49,561 nucleotides of DNA. Origin: an uncultured Alphaproteobacteria bacterium. Its GTDB lineage: Bacteria; Pseudomonadota; Alphaproteobacteria; HIMB59; GCA-002718135. The position numbers and the translations under genes were made by a program. How positions within the stretch are numbered: the first letter of the stretch is position 1; each line of letters opens with the position of its first letter. The notes under the pieces are model-generated. The model did not search any database, was not told the origin of the DNA, and saw nothing but the letters and a program-made list of their open reading frames with translations. Below are positions 43,737 to 49,561 of this stretch, one piece after another. The stretch is from contig CACNHT010000009.1 of NCBI GenBank assembly GCA_902620285.1, positions 1-49,561 on the forward strand, given 5' to 3'.

Positions 43737-45029
43737 ATGGATAAGAATAGAAAAGTATATCAGTTTAAAAATCCTGTCCTTAATTGGATAGAGTTTCGTT
43801 TACCAATTATTTCTTATTTCAAAAAAGAATACGGGGATTATCCAATGCCTAAAAATTGTAATTATTTTTGGAGTTTTGGTGCATTGGCAACAATTACACT
43901 TGTTACAATGATAGTAAGCGGAATTTTTCTTGCGATGAATTACACACCACATACTGATATGGCATTTGATAGTGTTGAAAGAATAATGCGAGATGTCAAT
44001 TACGGTTGGTTAATGCGATACATCCATTCCAATGGTGCAGCCTTTTTCTTCATCATAGTTTACATTCATATAGTAAGAGCTATGTATTTTGGTTCTTACA
44101 AATATCCAAGAGAACTTAATTGGATTTTAGGTGTATTCATATTTTTATTAATGATGGCCACTTCTTTTCTTGGTTACACATTACCGTGGGGACAAATGTC
44201 TTATTGGGGAGCTACAGTTATAACTAATTTATTTAGTGCAATTCCATTTATTGGTGAGGGATTAAAAACTTGGCTTCTTGGTGATTACAATGTTGGTAAT
44301 GCTACTTTAAATCGTTTCTTTGCTCTTCATTATGTTTTACCTTTTGTTATTTTTGGTGTTGTAGGATTACATGTTGCTGCAGTTCATGTTCATGGTTCAA
44401 ATAACCCTGATGGGATTGACATTAAAACTAACAATGACTCAGTAAACTTTTTTCCATATATGTTAATTAAAGATACAGTAGCTATGTGTGCTTTTGGCGT
44501 TGCTATTTCTGCAGTAATATTCTTTGGACCAAATCTTATGGCTGAAGTTGATAATTATATTCCAGCAGATCCGCTTGTTACCCCAGCTCACATTGTTCCA
44601 AACTGGTATCTTGCACCTTTTTATGCAATTTTAAGAGCAGTACCTGATAAATTAGGAGGAGTTCTCCTAATGTTTGGTGCGATAGTAATTCTCTTTGTTC
44701 TACCTTGGCTAGATAGATCAAAAGTGAGAAGCTGTAATTATAGACCAATATATAAGTGGTTTATGATGGGCTTTTTCGTCAACTTCTTTGCATTAGGCTA
44801 CGTTGGTATGCTTCCTGCTGAAGGTTTATATCTTTTAATTGCAAGAGTAGGTTTACTTTACTACTTTGGTTTTTTCTTTATCATTACACCTTTTGTTGGT
44901 TGGATAGAGAAGCCAAGTAAGTTACCCCTCAGTATTAGTGATGTTTATGCTAAAAATATAGCTCCTAATATTGGTGGAGGAGAAAAAGGAATTCCTTCAC
45001 CAGCAATGCAAAAAGATACAAATCTATAA
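43737..45029 (+). CDS. petB: Ubiquinol-cytochrome c reductase, cytochrome b
   Basis: The 430-aa integral membrane core of the bc1 complex, with eight hydrophobic helices as in mitochondrial-type cytochrome b. Haem-ligand His pairs are seen in YIHSNGAAFFFIIVYIHIVR and in FALHYVLPFVIFGVVGLHVAAVHVHG. The Qo-site PEWY motif corresponds to VPNWYLAPFYAILRAVPDK, where PNWY replaces PEWY, Asn for the usual Glu. The end overlaps petC by one base. Confidence 0.95.
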   Translation: MDKNRKVYQFKNPVLNWIEFRLPIISYFKKEYGDYPMPKNCNYFWSFGALATITLVTMIVSGIFLAMNYTPHTDMAFDSVERIMRDVNYGWLMRYIHSNGAAFFFIIVYIHIVRAMYFGSYKYPRELNWILGVFIFLLMMATSFLGYTLPWGQMSYWGATVITNLFSAIPFIGEGLKTWLLGDYNVGNATLNRFFALHYVLPFVIFGVVGLHVAAVHVHGSNNPDGIDIKTNNDSVNFFPYMLIKDTVAMCAFGVAISAVIFFGPNLMAEVDNYIPADPLVTPAHIVPNWYLAPFYAILRAVPDKLGGVLLMFGAIVILFVLPWLDRSKVRSCNYRPIYKWFMMGFFVNFFALGYVGMLPAEGLYLLIARVGLLYYFGFFFIITPFVGWIEKPSKLPLSISDVYAKNIAPNIGGGEKGIPSPAMQKDTNL

Positions 45030-45778
45030 TGCGCCTATTATTTGTTATTTTTCTATTATTCTCTTCAAATATATTTGCTGCAGAAATGAGTACTGAAAAA
45101 ATGCCAAAACATGATTGGTCTTTTAAAGGCGTAACGGGAACTTTTGATAGAGCTGCAATTCAAAGGGGGTATAAAGTTTACAGAGAAGTATGTGCAGGAT
45201 GTCATTCAATGAAACTTCTGTATTACAGAGACCTTATTGACGTTGGTTTTTCTGAAGCTCAAGTAAAAGTTATTGCTTCTGAATATACTGTATTAGACGG
45301 TCCAAATGATGACGGTGAAATGTTTGAAAGACCGGCTAGACCAGCAGACAGATTTGTTAATCCATATGCCAATGATAACGAAGCAAGAGCAAATAATAAT
45401 GGAGCATATCCTCCAGACTTAAGTGTAATTACAAAAGCTAGAAAATATGGGGTTGATTATATTTACAACCTTCTTCTAGGTTATGTTGAACCTCCAAAGG
45501 GAATGGAGGTCGGTAATGGAATGTGGTACAATAAATGGATGGCTGGAAATCAAATAGCTATGCCAGCACCTATAGCCGATGGAAGTGTAGATTATGATGA
45601 TGGCACTGATAATAATGCAGAACAGTTATCGGCTGATGTAACACATTTTCTTCACTGGGCTGCTGAACCAGAAATGGAAGAAAGAAAAAATTTAGGAATC
45701 AAAGTAATATTATTCTTTATTATTCTGGGAACAATTGTGTACTTAGCAAAAAACAGACTTTGGCGAGACGTCACTTAG
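45029..45778 (+). CDS. petC: Ubiquinol-cytochrome c reductase, cytochrome c1
   Basis: The 249-aa cytochrome c1 subunit with a Sec signal at residues 1-17 (LLFVIFLLFSSNIFA), haem site CAGCH near residue 55, the YYRDLIDVGFSEAQVK region, PPDLSVITKAR and the Met ligand in NQIAMPAPI. A C-terminal membrane anchor (VILFFIILGTIVYLAK) precedes the positively charged end. TAG stop interlocks with the ychF stop as TTAG (45775-45778). Confidence 0.95.
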   Translation: MRLLFVIFLLFSSNIFAAEMSTEKMPKHDWSFKGVTGTFDRAAIQRGYKVYREVCAGCHSMKLLYYRDLIDVGFSEAQVKVIASEYTVLDGPNDDGEMFERPARPADRFVNPYANDNEARANNNGAYPPDLSVITKARKYGVDYIYNLLLGYVEPPKGMEVGNGMWYNKWMAGNQIAMPAPIADGSVDYDDGTDNNAEQLSADVTHFLHWAAEPEMEERKNLGIKVILFFIILGTIVYLAKNRLWRDVT

Positions 45779-46875
45779 ACATTAAACAAAAAGTTCATCA
45801 CATCACCATCTTTGACGATATAATCTTTACCTTCTTGCCTTAGCTTTCCTGAATCTCTACTTCCAGCATCACCATTATTTTCTATATAGTCTTCATAAGA
45901 GACAGTCTCTGCTCTAATAAATCCTTTTTCAAAATCAGTGTGAATTTTTCCAGCAGCTTGAGGTGCAAGTGTTTCCTTTTTTATTGTCCATGATCTTGTT
46001 TCCTTTGGACCACATGTAAAATAGTTTATCAAACCCAAAAGTTCATATCCTGATTTTATAACCTTGTTCAATGTTGTTTGATCTAAATTAAGTTCTTTAA
46101 GAAATTCAAGTTTTTCTTCCTCATTATCTAATTCTGCTATTTGTGCTTCTATTGATGCAGAGATTAAAACTACAGAATGATTATTTTTTTTAGCAAACTC
46201 AATGACTTTTTTTGATAATTCGTTTCCAGTATGAATAGATTCTTCATCTACATTACATATGTACATAGTAGGCTTTAGACTAATTAAGTTTAGACTCTTT
46301 ACAAACTCAATTTCATTGCCAGCAAATTCATCAATTTTTAAGATACTATTGGCATCTAGCATTTGTAAGATTTTATTTATTATCTCAAATTGATGTTTAG
46401 CCTCTTTATCATTTGCTTTTAATTTTTTTTCTAAACTAGTTTTTTTATTATTTAAGCTTTCAAGATCAGCCAATTGCAATTCTAAATTTATTGTTTCAAT
46501 ATCATCTAGTGGATCAATTCTTAATGATACATGAGTAATGTTAGTATCTTCAAAGCATCTCACAACATGTGCTATTGCGTCAACTTCCCTAACATGTCCT
46601 AAAAATTTATTTCCTAAACCTTCTCCTTGAGAGGCTCCTTTTACTAATCCTGCAATATCGACAAAATCCATGAAAGATGGGATTATTTTTTCACTTTTTC
46701 CAATGATTGCAAGTTTGTCTAATCTGTCATCGGGCACTGCAACTCTTCCTATATTTGGCTCTATAGTTGCAAATGGATAATTTGCAGCTTCCGCTTTATT
46801 TGATTGGGTAAGAGCATTAAATAAAGTAGATTTACCAACATTTGGTAATCCAACTATCCCACACTTAAATCCCAT
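45775..46875 (-). CDS. ychF: Redox-regulated ATPase/GTPase YchF
   Basis: An Obg-family P-loop protein of 366 aa that prefers ATP. G1 GLPNVGKSTLFNAL is at residues 8-21, then YPFATIEPNIGRVAVPDDRL, G3 FVDIAGLVKGASQGEGLGNKFL and a C-terminal TGS-like domain ending GKDYIVKDGDVMNFLFNV. The order ychF-pth-rplY-prs is conserved in proteobacteria. It follows pth with an 8-base gap. Confidence 0.96.
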   Translation of the reverse strand: MGFKCGIVGLPNVGKSTLFNALTQSNKAEAANYPFATIEPNIGRVAVPDDRLDKLAIIGKSEKIIPSFMDFVDIAGLVKGASQGEGLGNKFLGHVREVDAIAHVVRCFEDTNITHVSLRIDPLDDIETINLELQLADLESLNNKKTSLEKKLKANDKEAKHQFEIINKILQMLDANSILKIDEFAGNEIEFVKSLNLISLKPTMYICNVDEESIHTGNELSKKVIEFAKKNNHSVVLISASIEAQIAELDNEEEKLEFLKELNLDQTTLNKVIKSGYELLGLINYFTCGPKETRSWTIKKETLAPQAAGKIHTDFEKGFIRAETVSYEDYIENNGDAGSRDSGKLRQEGKDYIVKDGDVMNFLFNV

Positions 46876-46883
46876 AATTAATT

Positions 46884-47438
46884 TTACTCACTTATTTTTG
46901 TTAAAAATAGAGGAATATCTGAAAATATTAATTCTATATTTTTAACCATTTTATCAATTTTTTTATTTATTGTTACTTCTTCTGATTTTGAAAATTTATT
47001 TAAAACATAACTTGAAACTAAATCTTTATGCCCAGGATGATCAATTCCAATACGTATTCTAAAATAATTTTCCCCTATAAATTGGTCAATACTTTCCAAT
47101 CCATTATGACCTCCGTTTCCACCACCTTGTTTTATCTTTACTTTCGATAATTCTAAATCAAGGTCATCATGTATAACAAAAGTATGGTCTAATTTTATTT
47201 TATAAAAATTCACAATTTCTGAAACAGCTTTTCCAGATAAATTCATGAATGTAAGAGGTTTTAACACAAAGATTTTTTGATTATTAATTACACCTGAATA
47301 TAATTCTTTTTTTCTATCTTCTTTGATTTTATCCAAATTAAAATGTGAGATTATATTATCCGCTAAATGGAAACCTACATTATGTCTGGTGTTTTTGTAA
47401 TTTACACCTGGGTTCCCAAGTCCACAAATTAAAAACAT
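46884..47438 (-). CDS. pth: Peptidyl-tRNA hydrolase
   Basis: Recycles peptidyl-tRNA released from ribosomes. The 184-aa protein has Asn8 in GLGNPG, catalytic His in YKNTRHNVGFHLAD (His19), Asn in FMNLSGKAV, Asp in HDDLDLE and GGGNGGHNGLESI. Length is normal. It follows rplY with a 21-base spacer. Confidence 0.95.
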   Translation of the reverse strand: MFLICGLGNPGVNYKNTRHNVGFHLADNIISHFNLDKIKEDRKKELYSGVINNQKIFVLKPLTFMNLSGKAVSEIVNFYKIKLDHTFVIHDDLDLELSKVKIKQGGGNGGHNGLESIDQFIGENYFRIRIGIDHPGHKDLVSSYVLNKFSKSEEVTINKKIDKMVKNIELIFSDIPLFLTKISE

Positions 47439-47459
47439 ATAATGAAATATAAAGTAAAG

Positions 47460-48137
47460 TTACTTAGATTCTTTATTTTCTTCTTTATTATCAGAAGTTT
47501 CTTCCTTCTTTTCTTCTGATTTCTCTTCACCACCCTCTGCAGCACCTTCTTCAGTTGTTTCTTCAGTTTTAGTTTCAACTTCTACAGTTGGCGGAACTAA
47601 AGTAGCTATTACGAAGTCTCTATCTGATATAGTAGGAGTTACTCCCTCAGGTAGTTGAATATTACTAATTTTAACTGCATCACCTATTTCACTTTCAACT
47701 AAATCAAATTCTAGTTTGCTAGGTATATTATTCGCATTACATGTTAGTTCAACAAGTCTTCTAACAGTATTTAAAACTCCACCTTTTTTCAAACCAGGAC
47801 ATTTATCTTGATTTAAAAACTCAACAGGAATTTCAACATTTACTTTTGTATTTTCTTGTACTCTTAAAAAATCAAAATGTATAAGTCGATCACTAACAGG
47901 GTGATATTGCAATTGTTTAGGAAGTATTTTTTCTTTCTTTCCATCGACATCTAGATCGATAATTGTTGAATAAAAAGAACCAGTACCCATTAATTTTTTG
48001 AGTATTTTATCTTCTAGAGCAATTTTCTTAGGCTCAGTTCCCTTGCCATAAATAATACCAGGGACTAATCCCTTCATTAAAAGACTATGATTTGAACCAA
48101 TATCTTTATTTCTTTCTATCGCTTTAAAATCACTCAT
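47460..48137 (-). CDS. rplY: 50S ribosomal protein L25 / Ctc-type
   Basis: A 225-aa general stress-type L25 (TL5/CTC) binding 5S rRNA. Residues 1-95 hold the L25 domain (GLVPGIIYGKGTEPKKIALE, LQYHPVSDRLIHFDFLRV), residues 96-185 the Ctc C-terminal domain (VNVEIPVEFL, GVLNTVRRLVELTCNANNIPSKLEFDL). A Glu/Lys-rich low-complexity tail from about residue 190 ends the protein, as often in alphaproteobacteria. Confidence 0.95.
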   Translation of the reverse strand: MSDFKAIERNKDIGSNHSLLMKGLVPGIIYGKGTEPKKIALEDKILKKLMGTGSFYSTIIDLDVDGKKEKILPKQLQYHPVSDRLIHFDFLRVQENTKVNVEIPVEFLNQDKCPGLKKGGVLNTVRRLVELTCNANNIPSKLEFDLVESEIGDAVKISNIQLPEGVTPTISDRDFVIATLVPPTVEVETKTEETTEEGAAEGGEEKSEEKKEETSDNKEENKESK

Positions 48138-48150
48138 AAAATAAAAAAAT

Positions 48151-49086
48151 TTAATCGAAAAGGGCGGACACTGAAGTATCAGTGTTAATCCTTTTTATCG
48201 CATCACCCATTAAAGGAGCAATACTAATATGTCTAATGTTTTTTGTGCTTTTTACCTCTTTAGAAGGCTCTATTGTATCTGTTAAGACCAATTCTTTTAT
48301 GCTTGAATTTTCAATCTTTTTTAGCGCATCTCCGGATAATACACCGTGTACAATATAAGAATAAATTTCTTTAGCCCCATTTTTACTCAGAGCTTCAGCA
48401 GCGTTGCATAACGTGCCTGCAGAGTCAGCTATATCATCTAGTAAGATACAAGTTTTATCTTTTACATCTCCGATGATATTCATTACTTCAGACTCACCAG
48501 CTTTTTCTCTTCTTTTATCGGCAATTGCCAGTCCGGCTTCTAATCTTTTAGCAAAAGCTCTAGCTCTAACAACACCTCCAACATCAGGTGAAGCAACAAC
48601 TAAATCTTTATTTCCATTAAATCTTTCTTTGACATCATCGATTATCGGTCTTACAGAAAAAATATTATCTAAAGGAATATCAAAAAAACCTTGAATTTGA
48701 CCAGCATGTAAATCCATTGTTAATACCCTATCAGCGCCCGCGGATGTAATTAAATTTGCTACAAGTTTGGCAGTGATTGGTGTTCTAGGCCCAGTCTTTC
48801 TATCTTGTCTTGCATATCCATAATATGGGATAACAGCAGTAATCCTTTTTGCTGATCCCCTTCTTGCAGCATCTATTGTAATTAAAAGTTCCATTAAATG
48901 GTCATTTGCTGGATGTGATGTAGATTGAATAATAAAAACATCTTCACCTCTAATATTTTCATTTATTTCGACAAATATTTCTCTATCGTTAAAAGTTCTA
49001 ACAGAGGCATCTGCTAATGGAACATCAATATGATTAGAAATTTTTTCTGCTAGGGATTTGCTACTATTACAGGCGATTATTTTCAT
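48151..49086 (-). CDS. prs: Ribose-phosphate pyrophosphokinase
   Basis: Makes PRPP from ribose 5-phosphate and ATP. The 311-aa protein has [24 protein letters not shown] flexible loop ([17 protein letters not shown]), [37 protein letters not shown] and the PRPP-binding [19 protein letters not shown]. All active-site regions are intact. It starts the prs-rplY-pth-ychF run, with 13 bases to rplY. Confidence 0.96.
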   Translation of the reverse strand: MKIIACNSSKSLAEKISNHIDVPLADASVRTFNDREIFVEINENIRGEDVFIIQSTSHPANDHLMELLITIDAARRGSAKRITAVIPYYGYARQDRKTGPRTPITAKLVANLITSAGADRVLTMDLHAGQIQGFFDIPLDNIFSVRPIIDDVKERFNGNKDLVVASPDVGGVVRARAFAKRLEAGLAIADKRREKAGESEVMNIIGDVKDKTCILLDDIADSAGTLCNAAEALSKNGAKEIYSYIVHGVLSGDALKKIENSSIKELVLTDTIEPSKEVKSTKNIRHISIAPLMGDAIKRINTDTSVSALFD

Positions 49087-49133
49087 ATAATCAAATTAAT
49101 TACTATATTAGAATAATAATAGATCAACCAAAA

Positions 49134-49561
49134 TTAATCATTAAATGCAATGATATTGAGCATTCTTCCAGTATCTCTAAATTTTTGTGATTCTCTTCGA
49201 TGGCTAAAAAAAACTCTCTTATTTGAGAAGGTATCTTTATTAATATTATATATATTTTTAATACCCAATTCCTTAAATTGATAATTAATCAATCTTCTAA
49301 AATTAAATAAATCTTTGTCTTTATTTTTGTGTTTGAAGAAAATAGAGTATTTTTTATTTTTGCTTATAAACTTACTTTTAAAGTCTTTTGATACTTCAAA
49401 GTTTTTAAAGCTCAAACAAGGACCAATAAGAACCACAATTTTTTTTTTTATTATTTTTTGTTTAACAAAATATCCTATACTTTTAGCAGCTATATTTTTT
49501 AATGCACCTTTCCAACCTGAATGAAGAACACAAATATATTTTCTATTTTTATCAAAAATAA
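49134..49561 (-). CDS. PgeF/YfiH family (laccase-domain) protein, C-terminal part
   Basis: Only the last 141 codons are in the window; the frame is open to the right edge at 49561. VLHSGWKGALKNIAAK corresponds to the HAGWRG zinc-binding motif, VVLIGPCLSF to the cysteine motif and VFFSHRRESQKFRDTGRMLNIIAF to the conserved end (usually FFSYRR...GR). The family acts on purine nucleosides and edits peptidoglycan precursors (PgeF). An 11-base T run at 49439-49449 lies inside the frame; reading through it unchanged keeps the motifs on both sides in frame. Gap to prs is 47 bases. Confidence 0.85.
   Translation of the reverse strand, partial: IFDKNRKYICVLHSGWKGALKNIAAKSIGYFVKQKIIKKKIVVLIGPCLSFKNFEVSKDFKSKFISKNKKYSIFFKHKNKDKDLFNFRRLINYQFKELGIKNIYNINKDTFSNKRVFFSHRRESQKFRDTGRMLNIIAFND

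Noticed and set aside
49439..49449. Possible frameshift at an 11-base T run in the PgeF gene
   Set aside because: The HSGWKG motif on one side and the IGPC motif on the other read in the same frame, so the gene is intact here.

Overview
The window is a dense, strongly AT-rich stretch (roughly 30% G+C by eye) from an alphaproteobacterial chromosome. The alphaproteobacterial reading rests on gene order: cytochrome c / kdsB / pheA; SRP RNA / dnaX / ebfC / recR; dapE-dapD-HAD-argB-engB-yidC-yidD-rnpA-rpmH; petABC; and ychF-pth-rplY-prs. Short spacers, frequent ATGA and TAATG overlaps, A/T-ending codons and Lys/Asn/Ile-rich proteins suggest a streamlined free-living marine lineage of SAR11 or HIMB59 type. 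That placement is inference.

Layout. 1-5784 (minus): a yejABEF-type peptide ABC importer followed by the start of a TPR protein. 5826-8809: a HisN-like phosphatase, a membrane-anchored cytochrome c, kdsB and pheA. 8864-13741: SRP RNA, dnaX, ebfC, recR, def, fmt and truA (DNA replication and repair, translation initiation, tRNA modification). 13738-17357: a CIA30-domain lipid-free exported protein, a DUF1289 protein, a PLP-dependent dehydratase and an aminopeptidase P. 17371-17547: an unlisted small minus-strand gene whose end overlaps a terminator hairpin.

17806-26670 is an accessory catabolic island on the plus strand: a Tat-exported solute-binding protein, a creatininase-family hydrolase, an unrecognised large cytosolic protein, a metallo-beta-lactamase-fold hydrolase, two sugar-type permeases, a Gfo/Idh/MocA oxidoreductase, a GT4 glycosyltransferase and a 2-hydroxyacid dehydrogenase. 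It has no ATPase gene of its own. 26667-33303 (minus) is housekeeping: lysine/DAP and arginine synthesis, membrane insertion and RNase P. 33367-35638 carries panC, an FMN-binding oxidase-like protein and an unusually short CCA-adding/poly(A) polymerase-family protein.

35635-41771 is a zinc homeostasis locus: znuC-znuB-zur on the minus strand diverge from znuA, cobW-family GTPase, WD40 protein, a small Cys-containing protein and DUF1636 on the plus strand. A perfect 9-1-9 Zur-type palindrome lies between them. ZnuA carries an extreme Asp/His repeat of about 27 DHD units. At the end of the locus, on the minus strand, is a 27-residue peptide with 9 cysteines, a metallothionein-like miniature gene that normal gene calling would miss. 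41812-49561: pirin, trmL, petABC (cytochrome bc1), ychF, pth, rplY, prs and the C-terminal part of a PgeF/YfiH protein.

A recurring architectural feature: all six convergent pairs of the larger genes interlock by the same 4 bases (TTAA or TTAG), so the two stop codons share three bases and no terminator fits between them.
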